64,000 nt of DNA, taken from positions 52,736-116,735 of the forward strand of contig JAOATK010000048.1 of NCBI GenBank assembly GCA_030158115.1. Reading direction: 5' to 3'. This DNA comes from Legionella sp. Its GTDB lineage: Bacteria > Pseudomonadota > Gammaproteobacteria > Legionellales > Legionellaceae. This document shows positions 16,836 to 24,727 of the stretch, in pieces (the first letter of the stretch is position 1; every line of letters starts with the position of its first letter). The position numbers and the translations under genes are program-made. The notes under the pieces were generated by a model. It worked only from the letters and a program-made list of their open reading frames with translations. It did not search any database and was not told where the DNA came from.

Positions 16836-17894
16836 TCAATACCAACCATGTTTCTGATTGTTCGTTTTAAAATCAACATACAATGAAAAATCGTGGCGCA
16901 GATGATTTTTTCTAACCTGTAAAAAAGTGGTCTTTGGATCCAGTGCTTTTTTTAATTGTAAGGTTTCATCTAAAGGGTTATAGAGTCCTAACACTTTGTC
17001 GTACCAAGACTCACTCGAGTCTAACTTCAAATTATGTTTTATTTCAGGAACAGCAAATTGAGGTCTATCAAAGCCTGCTAAGTCATGCAATACGCCACTT
17101 ATCATCGCAACGGCCAGGTATTTAGCCTCAAGACTATGACCTGCGATATGAGGTGTACATAAAGTCGCTTTTTGAATAATTTGGCTATCGATATCCGGTT
17201 CATTAAGATAGACATCTGTGCAATAGATAAGAGAGTTTTGACTGTTTAATAAGGCGTTCTCATTCACAATGCCACCTCGTGCGGCATTAATCAGAATACA
17301 ACCAGGCTTTAACTTTGCAAGAAAATTTTTATCAATTAAATTATAGCTGGGATAGGGGAGATCTTTTTGTAACTCAGCATGAATGCATAGTACATCCATT
17401 GCATAGAGTTCTTCTAGGGAGCAGCTTTTAAATGCATTAGGCTCACGCATTTCTTTGGGTGGATCATAAGCACTTATTTGAAAGTCACCTGCTTTTAAGC
17501 GAGCTAGAACTTGCATTCCTACAGCGCCTAAACCAATAATTCCGACCTTTTTACCCAGGATCAGATGTTGTTTATCAAGATAAGCAAAACAAGATATTAC
17601 GTAATCGGCCACTGACGCGGCATTGCTGCCTTTGGCATCAATTATTTGAATCTGTTGTGACTTTAACCAGGCTTGATCTAGATGGTCAACACCACTACTG
17701 GCTGTGGCAACATAGCGTAACCGATGATTTTTTAATAACGCTTGATTCACTTTAAGCGTAGATCGGCAAAGAAGAACATCTTGGTTAGCTAATAAATCAC
17801 CAATTTCTTCAGGATGATGGTATTTAGTCAGGCAAAAGGGTTCAGGAAAGGCCTCATTTAAACCTGGAAGAGAAGTATCAGCTAAAATATTCAT
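16836..17894 (-). CDS. pdxB: Erythronate-4-phosphate dehydrogenase
   Basis: NAD-dependent oxidation of 4-phosphoerythronate in pyridoxal phosphate synthesis. 352 residues. Starts with MNILAD and has the D-2-hydroxyacid dehydrogenase pattern: Rossmann loop [12 protein letters not shown], the Arg in [10 protein letters not shown], the Glu in LNEPDID and the His in CTPHIAGHS. The C-terminal PdxB dimerisation region is present. The ATG overlaps the stop of the upstream site-2 protease gene by ATGA, so the two are co-translated. Confidence 0.95.
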   Translation of the reverse strand: MNILADTSLPGLNEAFPEPFCLTKYHHPEEIGDLLANQDVLLCRSTLKVNQALLKNHRLRYVATASSGVDHLDQAWLKSQQIQIIDAKGSNAASVADYVISCFAYLDKQHLILGKKVGIIGLGAVGMQVLARLKAGDFQISAYDPPKEMREPNAFKSCSLEELYAMDVLCIHAELQKDLPYPSYNLIDKNFLAKLKPGCILINAARGGIVNENALLNSQNSLIYCTDVYLNEPDIDSQIIQKATLCTPHIAGHSLEAKYLAVAMISGVLHDLAGFDRPQFAVPEIKHNLKLDSSESWYDKVLGLYNPLDETLQLKKALDPKTTFLQVRKNHLRHDFSLYVDFKTNNQKHGWY

Positions 17895-18550
17895 AGTTGA
17901 AAAATAGCACTTAATGCATAAAGCCCAATATTAATTAAGGGCGTAAGAATACGGTTTAAAATCCCAGTAAACATTAAAAGAACCAAAATAAAAAAACCAT
18001 AGGGTTCGATTTTTTCATAGATCAATGCTTTTCTAGGAGGTAAAAGGCTACTAACAACTCGGCTGCCGTCTAACGGTGGGACAGGCAATAGGTTTAATGC
18101 TGCTAAAACCAGATTGATAATCATTCCTGCACGAGCGCTCATTAATAGAAATAGGACGGGCATTGATGTTTCAGGGTGTAAGCTTGTGGCAATTTTAAAA
18201 CATCCACCCCACAGAATTGCCATAAAAATATTAGAAACGGGTCCTGCAAGAGTTACCCAAATCATATCTCGTCGAGGATGACGTAACTGATTCCAATTAA
18301 TAGGTACTGGTTTGGCATATCCAAATACAAAATTAAAATGAGTTAAGAGACCTATAGCTATGGGAATTAATAGGGTGCCAATTGGGTCAATATGACGAAT
18401 AGGATTTAAACTTAATCGACCGAACATTTTTGCGGTGTTATCACCACACAGATTAGCCACATAAGCATGCGCTGCTTCATGTAAAGTGATAGCTAGCAGG
18501 ACAGGCAAAGCCCAAATACAGGCCTGTTGGATTAAAGTAAATTCTGGCAT
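17891..18550 (-). CDS. Site-2 protease family (M50) membrane metalloprotease
   Basis: About 219 residues, hydrophobic, with several membrane segments. The zinc motif HEAAH is at residues 24-28 and the third ligand region is [11 protein letters not shown], both typical of the small rhomboid-sized S2P/YwhC-like group. The substrate is unknown. The frame is open to a TTG at 18553, but the ATG at 18550 gives MPEFTL and is preferred. It overlaps pdxB by four bases; this pairing does not by itself reveal a shared function. Confidence 0.9.
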   Translation of the reverse strand: MPEFTLIQQACIWALPVLLAITLHEAAHAYVANLCGDNTAKMFGRLSLNPIRHIDPIGTLLIPIAIGLLTHFNFVFGYAKPVPINWNQLRHPRRDMIWVTLAGPVSNIFMAILWGGCFKIATSLHPETSMPVLFLLMSARAGMIINLVLAALNLLPVPPLDGSRVVSSLLPPRKALIYEKIEPYGFFILVLLMFTGILNRILTPLINIGLYALSAIFQL

Positions 18551-18660
18551 CAAAGTGGCCTAAGAAAGTAGGTAATGTGATTTTAACGAATAGTCGCTTG
18601 AAATAACAAGTAATTCGATAATTTAATAGGAATCCGTAAATAAAAAAAGTAAACTTAGAA

Positions 18661-18695
18661 GCTAGCCTTGATGCAGCAACGCGTAATCAAGGAAT
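18661..18695. repeat. Single-arm REP-like remnant
   Basis: TAGCCTTGATGCAGC(A)ACGCGTAATCAAGGA resembles one arm of the REP-like family; the second arm is not recognisable. It lies upstream of the PAP2 gene, between divergently transcribed genes. Confidence 0.5.
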
Positions 18696-18722
18696 TAGGT
18701 ACTACATTAAGGATTATTATTC

Positions 18723-19373
18723 ATGACGCAATTTGAAAAAACATTTCATTTTATGACAAAACCATGGGTTATCGTGTGCTATGCCTTATTGGTGGTTTTG
18801 GTTTATCAGTTTTTTGATAAATCGATAGCTACTTTTTTTCATCAATTTGATCTGAGAACAACTGTTCGAGCATTAAGTATTTTATCAAATTTAGGTCAAT
18901 GGATAATTTATGCCGTTCTATTTTTCTTTGCGGGATTGTTTTTTCGTTTTGTAAAACGCAGCCCAATTAATGAAACCAGATCGTGGTATCTTCTAAGCTG
19001 TGTTTTTTTGGCAACTGTAGTTTGTTTTATTTTAAAAATTTCCTTAAGCCGTGCACGCCCTGAGTTATTGTTTACAAGCCATGAATTTGGATTTTATGGG
19101 TTTAAATTTAGCAGTCCTTATTGGTCCTTCCCTTCTGGCCATACCATGACTGTGACCAGTTTAGTGTGCGCTGTAGGTGTATTATTTCCACGTTATTTTT
19201 TTGCTGCGTTAACATTGGCGCTTTTAGTTATTACAACAAGAGTATTACTCTATTATCATTACCTAAGTGATGTGATGGCAAGTTTTTATTTAAGTTTCTT
19301 AACCACTGGTTTTTTTACTCATTATCTTAAAAAGAATAATTGGTTAAATAAAAAAGGATTGATCGTTACTTAA
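18723..19373 (+). CDS. PAP2-family membrane phosphatase
   Basis: 216-residue multi-pass inner-membrane protein with the three-part type 2 phosphatidic acid phosphatase signature: KISLSRARP, PSGHT and the final HYLSDV, which hold the catalytic Arg and His residues on the periplasmic side. Family members dephosphorylate lipid phosphates such as undecaprenyl pyrophosphate, phosphatidylglycerophosphate or lipid A; the substrate cannot be assigned here. It is monocistronic. Confidence 0.9.
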   Translation: MTQFEKTFHFMTKPWVIVCYALLVVLVYQFFDKSIATFFHQFDLRTTVRALSILSNLGQWIIYAVLFFFAGLFFRFVKRSPINETRSWYLLSCVFLATVVCFILKISLSRARPELLFTSHEFGFYGFKFSSPYWSFPSGHTMTVTSLVCAVGVLFPRYFFAALTLALLVITTRVLLYYHYLSDVMASFYLSFLTTGFFTHYLKKNNWLNKKGLIVT

Positions 19374-19462
19374 ACAGGGCTATTGAAATAGTTTACAAAT
19401 GCTTGAATTAGCCCCCGCATGTCTGGCAAGATGCACTTGTTTTGATTTTCCAGTGAGGAACC

Positions 19463-20212
19463 ATGAAAATTCTCGTCGCAGTGAAGCGTGTTATTGATCC
19501 TTATGTAAAAATTAGAGTGAAATCGGATAATACCGGTGTCGAAACACAAAATATCAAAATGTCGATGAACCCTTTTGATGAAATAGCCGTAGAGGAAGCT
19601 TTACGTTTACGTGAAAAGAATTGGGCTTCGGAAGTGGTTGCAGTGAGTATTGGTCCAGACAGTGCCCAAGAGACGTTGCGACATGCCTTAGCATTAGGCG
19701 TTGATCGTGCAATCATAGTCCGCACATCGGATTCTTTAGAAAGTCTAAATATTGCTAAAATATTAAAAAAAATCGTTGATGAAGAGCAACCTACTTTGGT
19801 ACTGATGGGCAAGCAGACCATCGATGGGGATAATAATCAAACACCACAAATGCTTGCGGCATTACTTAATTGGCCTCAAGCGACTTATGCCTCTGAAATA
19901 AATGCCCATGCTGATTTTCTTGAAGTCACGCGTGAAATTGATGGGGGCCTAGAAACTTTAAGTGTTCCTTTGCCTGCTATAGTAAGTACCGATTTGCGCT
20001 TGAATGAGCCGCGGTATGCTAGCCTACCCAATATTATGAAAGCCAAACGCAAAGAATTAAAAGTGATTGAGCTTGAGAGCTTGAGTTTAACCTTAAAACG
20101 TCATGTGCAAGTCTTACAAGTCACAGCACCTGCTGTTCGAAAAGCAGGGGTTAGGATTGGGTCGGTGACAGAATTACTAGATAAACTACAGCATGAAGCC
20201 AAAGTACTTTGA
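19463..20212 (+). CDS. etfB: Electron transfer flavoprotein, beta subunit
   Basis: With EtfA, carries electrons from acyl-CoA and other dehydrogenases to ETF:ubiquinone oxidoreductase. 249 residues. Family landmarks are MKILVAVKRVIDP, the MNPFDEIAVEEALRL segment, LMGKQTIDGDNNQT and the LRLNEPRYASLPNIMKAK signature. It is followed after ten bases by etfA, with AAGGAG between them. The acyl-CoA dehydrogenase near 41.4 kb could be a client. Confidence 0.97.
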   Translation: MKILVAVKRVIDPYVKIRVKSDNTGVETQNIKMSMNPFDEIAVEEALRLREKNWASEVVAVSIGPDSAQETLRHALALGVDRAIIVRTSDSLESLNIAKILKKIVDEEQPTLVLMGKQTIDGDNNQTPQMLAALLNWPQATYASEINAHADFLEVTREIDGGLETLSVPLPAIVSTDLRLNEPRYASLPNIMKAKRKELKVIELESLSLTLKRHVQVLQVTAPAVRKAGVRIGSVTELLDKLQHEAKVL

Positions 20213-20224
20213 TAAGGAGATATG

Positions 20225-21163
20225 ATGAGCACTTTAGTACTTGTTGAGCATAACAATCATACCATGCATCTGGGGACACGAAATACATTAGCAGCTGCAT
20301 TAGAGCTAGGGGACAAAGTCACTTTATTTGTAGCAGGTTATCAATGTAAAGCAGTAGCAGAGGAGGCTGCATGCCTTGCTGGCGTAAGCCACCTAATCTG
20401 TGTTGATATGCCTTGCTATGAACATCCTACCGCAGAGCAACTCAGTGATTTAATTCATTCTTTTGCTCCATCATTTCAGGCCATACTTGCCTCATCCAGT
20501 ACCTTTGGTAAAAACTGCATGCCAAGAGTCGCAGCCCTTTTAGATGTGACCCAAGTATCTGATGTCAGTAAAATTATCGATGTAAATACGTTTGAACATC
20601 CGGTATATGCAGGTAATGCAATAGAAACAATTCGTGTTTTAGATGAAATCAAAGTAATGACTATCAGAACCACTGCATTTAATCCAGTCACAGCCACTCA
20701 AGATGCATGTTCTATTGAGATGATGAATCAAGAGGTTGCAACATCAGGTACGCAATTTATCAAACATGAGTTGAGTCAATCAACGCGTCCTGATCTAGGA
20801 AGTGCTAAAATCATTGTCTCTGGTGGTCGAGGTTTACAAAACGCAGAAAAATTTAAACTAGTAGATGAGCTAGCAGATGCCTTAGGTGCGGCTGTTGGCG
20901 CTTCACGCGCTGCAGTTGATGCAGGGTTTGTACCTAATGATTACCAAATAGGACAAACAGGAAAAGTCGTAGCACCCATGCTTTACTTTGCTGTGGGAAT
21001 TTCAGGGGCAGTTCAGCATTTGGCAGGAATGAAAGACTCAAAAGTGATTGTTGCCATTAATAAAGATGAAGATGCACCTATTTTTCAAATTGCTGATTAT
21101 GCATTAGTGGGTGATTTATTTGAATTGGTACCACAATTAATAGAAGAATTAAAAAAACGTTAA
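20225..21163 (+). CDS. etfA: Electron transfer flavoprotein, alpha subunit
   Basis: FAD-binding partner of EtfB, about 312 residues. The C-terminal FAD domain is intact: VSGGRGLQ, SRAAVDAG, GQTGKVVAP and GISGAVQHLAGM, ending in LVGDLFELVPQL. Two adjacent ATGs exist (20222 and 20225); AAGGAG at 20214-20219 gives 2 and 5 bases of spacing, so the second is favoured. It lies in an operon with etfB before it and ald 12 bases after it. Confidence 0.97.
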   Translation: MSTLVLVEHNNHTMHLGTRNTLAAALELGDKVTLFVAGYQCKAVAEEAACLAGVSHLICVDMPCYEHPTAEQLSDLIHSFAPSFQAILASSSTFGKNCMPRVAALLDVTQVSDVSKIIDVNTFEHPVYAGNAIETIRVLDEIKVMTIRTTAFNPVTATQDACSIEMMNQEVATSGTQFIKHELSQSTRPDLGSAKIIVSGGRGLQNAEKFKLVDELADALGAAVGASRAAVDAGFVPNDYQIGQTGKVVAPMLYFAVGISGAVQHLAGMKDSKVIVAINKDEDAPIFQIADYALVGDLFELVPQLIEELKKR

Positions 21164-21175
21164 AAGGGAGTATGT

Positions 21176-22297
21176 ATGTTAGTTGGTGTTCCAAAGGAAA
21201 TTAAACCGCAAGAAAATCGCGTTGGACTGATTCCATCCAGTGTTAGGGAAATCATAAGACTTGGTAGTACAGTGATTGTTGAAAAGAGTGCCGGGCTAGG
21301 AATAGGTATCTCTGATGATGATTATGCAAATGTTGGCGCTGAAGTTGTTGATAGTGCTGATGAAGTATATGCCAGAGCAGATTTAATTGTTAAAGTGAAA
21401 GAGCCTCAACCCATTGAGTGCAAGCGACTTCGTGAAGGCCAGACTTTATTTACTTATTTACATTTGGCTCCAGATCCACAGCAAGCTCGATTGCTTAAAG
21501 AGTCTGGTGTGACAGCAATTGCATATGAAACAGTGACTCAAGAAGATGGCGGTTTACCTTTACTTACACCTATGTCACAAGTTGCTGGTCGCATGTCGAT
21601 TCAGGCTGGTGCTCATTGTTTGGAGGTAGCTCAAGGTGGTAGTGGTATTTTATTAGGTGGCGTTCCTGGTGTTGCAGCAGCAAATGTTGTAGTTATTGGT
21701 GGTGGTGTTGTTGGTACGAATGCTGCACGTATGGCAATGGGTATGGAAGCTCGTGTTACTGTGCTTGATCGGTCTTTACAACGTTTAAATGAGCTTGATT
21801 TTCAATTTGGTTCTAAAATAAATACGATTTATTCTACCTCTGATGCAATAGAAAGATACGTTTCTAGAGCTGATCTAGTAATTGGTGCAGTATTAGTTCA
21901 CGGGGCAGCAGCGCCTAAGCTTGTTACACGCTCCATGTTGAAATCAATGCGCCCAGGATCAGTTCTTGTGGATGTGGCGATTGATCAGGGCGGTTGCTTT
22001 GAAACAAGTCGTCCTACGACACACGAAGAACCTACTTATGTAGTGGATAACGTAGTTCATTATTGTGTGGCTAACATGCCTGGCGCAGTTCCAAGAACTT
22101 CAACTTTTGCCTTAAACAATGCAACGCTACCTTTTATTTTAAGTATCATTACTAAAGGTGTGAAGCTTGCTTTATTAAATGATCATCATTTATTGAATGG
22201 GTTGAATGTTCACCAAGGTAAGATTACTTTTGAAGCAGTAGCTCGTGATTTAGGTTATGAATATACGCCAGCAGCAGTTGCTTTAGCAGGTCGCTAG
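21176..22297 (+). CDS. ald: Alanine dehydrogenase
   Basis: NAD-dependent reversible deamination of L-alanine to pyruvate and ammonium. 373 residues. N-terminal [20 protein letters not shown], active-site Lys and His segments (VKVKEP, TYLHLA), the NAD loop [12 protein letters not shown], and the [18 protein letters not shown] signature are all visible. GGGAG precedes the ATG. It appears to be the last gene of the etfB-etfA-ald operon, which fits a species that uses amino acids as carbon source. Confidence 0.97.
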   Translation: MLVGVPKEIKPQENRVGLIPSSVREIIRLGSTVIVEKSAGLGIGISDDDYANVGAEVVDSADEVYARADLIVKVKEPQPIECKRLREGQTLFTYLHLAPDPQQARLLKESGVTAIAYETVTQEDGGLPLLTPMSQVAGRMSIQAGAHCLEVAQGGSGILLGGVPGVAAANVVVIGGGVVGTNAARMAMGMEARVTVLDRSLQRLNELDFQFGSKINTIYSTSDAIERYVSRADLVIGAVLVHGAAAPKLVTRSMLKSMRPGSVLVDVAIDQGGCFETSRPTTHEEPTYVVDNVVHYCVANMPGAVPRTSTFALNNATLPFILSIITKGVKLALLNDHHLLNGLNVHQGKITFEAVARDLGYEYTPAAVALAGR

Positions 22298-22320
22298 CGC
22301 AGTAGGATCCTCTGCTCAGT

Positions 22321-23262
22321 TTATTTGTAACTGGGGGAGGATCTGTTTACTTCAATTGACTCGATAGCCCTTATTAGATTTTGGGCATAAGCAACACAAG
22401 GGTTTGAGGCGAAGGTCTTATCTTTAAAAAACATCATGTTGTTTTTTGTATTTTCTTGTAGTTGAGTAGCGCACTGAAATCCTTCTTGGCACTCCACAAT
22501 TAATTCATTTATTGCATAACCATCAAAACGATTGGGATCGTATAAAATCACAGGAGAAAAATCATTGAGAAGCAGTAAATAATTCAATAACAAAATACAA
22601 AAGGTTCTGTAATTTCCATCAGCGAAAGGATGAATTTGTTCTAATTGTTGAATGGTTTTAATAATTAAACGCAGTTTATCTTCAGTGCAGTCAATTTTTT
22701 CATTATAGTTTAATAGAGTTTCTTCAATTTTTTGAATAAGGTCGCCCTCAAACCATTTTGGAGAAATATGAAATAACTTCTCATCCCCATACCCATAGAA
22801 AACTACCGGCTTTATATGAAAAAAATGTTTAAATTGTTGGAGTGATAACTGCTCATTTTTTTTACCAAAATCAAAGCGTAAAGGATTAGCTTGATAAAGA
22901 GGATAAAGTTCTTCTATACCACTATCACTGAGATTGCCAAGCCTGTCCGGATCTTGGTGATCTAAAAATAACCCATAGCCGACTCCGCAAGCACGAATTG
23001 TTCCTGGTCTAATAGAATGGGGAAGTTGCACCTCAGTAGTGGCAATTTTATGCAATTCTAAAATGAAATCTAAGGTCAAGTTGTTCTTAGGTGGGGTATT
23101 CAATAGAGTAGTTATAATATATGCAAATCCATCTAAGACGGCCTTGATTCTTCCTGGTTCCTCTTCTTCAAATTCCCTCCAGCTCTCATGCTTGGCGCCG
23201 TCTACCGCAAATTTAAATAACTCCTGCTGAGGAATTTTTTTAAAAATTGTTAAGTATTTCAC
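22321..23262 (-). CDS. Fic-domain protein with variant active-site motif (paralogue A)
   Basis: 313 residues, no signal peptide. The Fic fold is recognisable: a helix with LELHKIATTEV, the flap segment RPGTIRACGVGYG, and the core motif HPFADGNYR at 211-219 within LEQIHPF. Canonical Fic enzymes carry HPFx[D/E]GNGRxxR; here the second Gly is Tyr and the final Arg is missing (NYRTFCI). The catalytic His and the acidic residue are kept, so some transferase activity is possible but altered. It is a paralogue of the next gene upstream. Fic proteins of Legionella such as AnkX modify host GTPases; an effector role here is inference. Confidence 0.78.
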   Translation of the reverse strand: MKYLTIFKKIPQQELFKFAVDGAKHESWREFEEEEPGRIKAVLDGFAYIITTLLNTPPKNNLTLDFILELHKIATTEVQLPHSIRPGTIRACGVGYGLFLDHQDPDRLGNLSDSGIEELYPLYQANPLRFDFGKKNEQLSLQQFKHFFHIKPVVFYGYGDEKLFHISPKWFEGDLIQKIEETLLNYNEKIDCTEDKLRLIIKTIQQLEQIHPFADGNYRTFCILLLNYLLLLNDFSPVILYDPNRFDGYAINELIVECQEGFQCATQLQENTKNNMMFFKDKTFASNPCVAYAQNLIRAIESIEVNRSSPSYK

Positions 23263-23340
23263 GAGGCGTCCCTTTTATTTCTAATTTAATGCCTTTATTT
23301 TACGCTAAAATCTGAGCAGGCGCATCTGAATTGGGGGTCT

Positions 23341-23453
23341 ACTTTAAATGAGCGTTACACGCCATCCCGAACACAGTAAGGAATCTCCGTAAGTGGCAAT
23401 GTGCCTTGCTCTAGAGATCCTTCACTGTGTTCGGGATGACGGTCATTTAAAGT
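23341..23453. repeat. 113-bp terminal-inverted-repeat hairpin element
   Basis: The element starts with ACTTTAAATG and ends with its exact complement CATTTAAAGT. Inside, CATCCCGAACACAGT pairs with CACTGTGTTCGGGATG. It lies between the two Fic paralogues and has no coding capacity. It looks like a non-autonomous MITE or large REP-type repeat. Confidence 0.8.
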
Positions 23454-23480
23454 TTAATTAACTATACATCGTCATACACG

Positions 23481-24548
23481 TTAATGAGTAAAAGAGCAGG
23501 TGCTTCCTTTTTCCTCTTCTTTCTCATCGTTTAACTGTTTAAGAAGCCTTGAGAAATTTTCAGCAATCTCCTTCGACATCATGTTGTTGGGCAACGGACA
23601 CAATTCGTTCTTAATTTCACTCGTTTCTTTACATAATTGCTCTGTTTTTTCTATTCCATCTTTCATTAATTTTATTAAGTCGCTTACCTTATAGAGATCA
23701 AAATAATTAGGATCTTCTACTAAAGCAAAAGGAAAGCCATTTTCTATGAGCATCCAATTTAATAGGATGTTGCACAAGGTTCTACAATTAGCATCTGGAA
23801 AAGGATGAATTTGTTCTAACTCTTGAATCTTGGTAGCAATTATCGTTAGTTTTTCATCAATATCCTTGGCTGCTTGAATATCAGCATAGTATTTTTCAAA
23901 TACACCTTCAATTTTATCCGCTAATACGCCTTGCACCATAAATGAAATAGGCGCAGTCGGATTTTGTGTGGCTTGTGAACTTTGATGCCCAGTTTTTTCC
24001 TGTTCAGTTCCTTGATTTAGCTTATTAAAATCTTCATTCGTAGGTAAATATCCCAAAAAAAATACTTTTTGATTATTATTAAGTAAATCACATAAGTGAG
24101 CTCGTTTATCTCCAGAAAGTTTTAATTTGTCACTGTATAGAAAGCGATCTAATAGCTCATCATCTAGATAATTTAAATCTTCTTTTTTCTCTAGTGTCGA
24201 TTTAAAGCTACTCATTTCCACTCCAAAAGCTACACCATCACCTCTAAATAAACCGGGAGAATTGGTGAGGGGCTTTCCATTATCATTGGTTACATTAGTT
24301 GTAACTAATCGGTGGATTTCTTGTATATCTTTACATGAAATGTTGGATTTTTTTGATGGATCACATAATTCATTTAATATATACAAATATCCAGTTAATA
24401 CAGCATTGATAGATCCCTTTTCGCATTTTTCCCAGGCTTCAAATGCATTCTCTTTATTATTGATTTGTTTTTTTAGATCAATGGCATATCGAGTTAATTT
24501 GTGTGGATTGGAACTAAAATAGCCAAACATTTCTTGAGGAGTCATCAT
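23481..24548 (-). CDS. Fic-domain protein with variant active-site motif (paralogue B)
   Basis: 355 residues, no signal peptide. Same architecture as paralogue A: EIHRLVTTNV, flap SPGLFRGDGVAFG, and the motif HPFPDANCR at 248-256 within LEQIHPF. Relative to the Fic consensus, the first Gly is Ala, the second Gly is Cys, and the final Arg is absent (CRTLCN). A 40-residue low-complexity insert (about 175-205, rich in Gln, Thr and Asn) is unique to this copy. Shared segments such as AVLTGYLYI versus AVLDGFAYI support duplication and divergence. The function is unknown; a host-directed enzyme is plausible. Confidence 0.78.
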   Translation of the reverse strand: MMTPQEMFGYFSSNPHKLTRYAIDLKKQINNKENAFEAWEKCEKGSINAVLTGYLYILNELCDPSKKSNISCKDIQEIHRLVTTNVTNDNGKPLTNSPGLFRGDGVAFGVEMSSFKSTLEKKEDLNYLDDELLDRFLYSDKLKLSGDKRAHLCDLLNNNQKVFFLGYLPTNEDFNKLNQGTEQEKTGHQSSQATQNPTAPISFMVQGVLADKIEGVFEKYYADIQAAKDIDEKLTIIATKIQELEQIHPFPDANCRTLCNILLNWMLIENGFPFALVEDPNYFDLYKVSDLIKLMKDGIEKTEQLCKETSEIKNELCPLPNNMMSKEIAENFSRLLKQLNDEKEEEKGSTCSFTH

Positions 24549-24727
24549 AAGTAACTTTTTTAAGGATATTTATATGGTTGATTTTAGCACAAACATAATA
24601 CGATGCAAATTTAATAAACGATATATTATAAAATTTCGCATTTAGTTGTAGTTAGCGTAGTTGCAGGCAAACAAGCTACGCTTTGAATGAAATGGCGAGG
24701 GTAGGTTCTCTATTATAAAATTAGAGC

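Noticed and set aside
24654..24682. Short inverted repeat AGCGTAG/CTACGCT after mrcA as terminator
   Set aside because: Only 7 bp with a 15-base loop and no T-tract on the minus strand; too weak to list.
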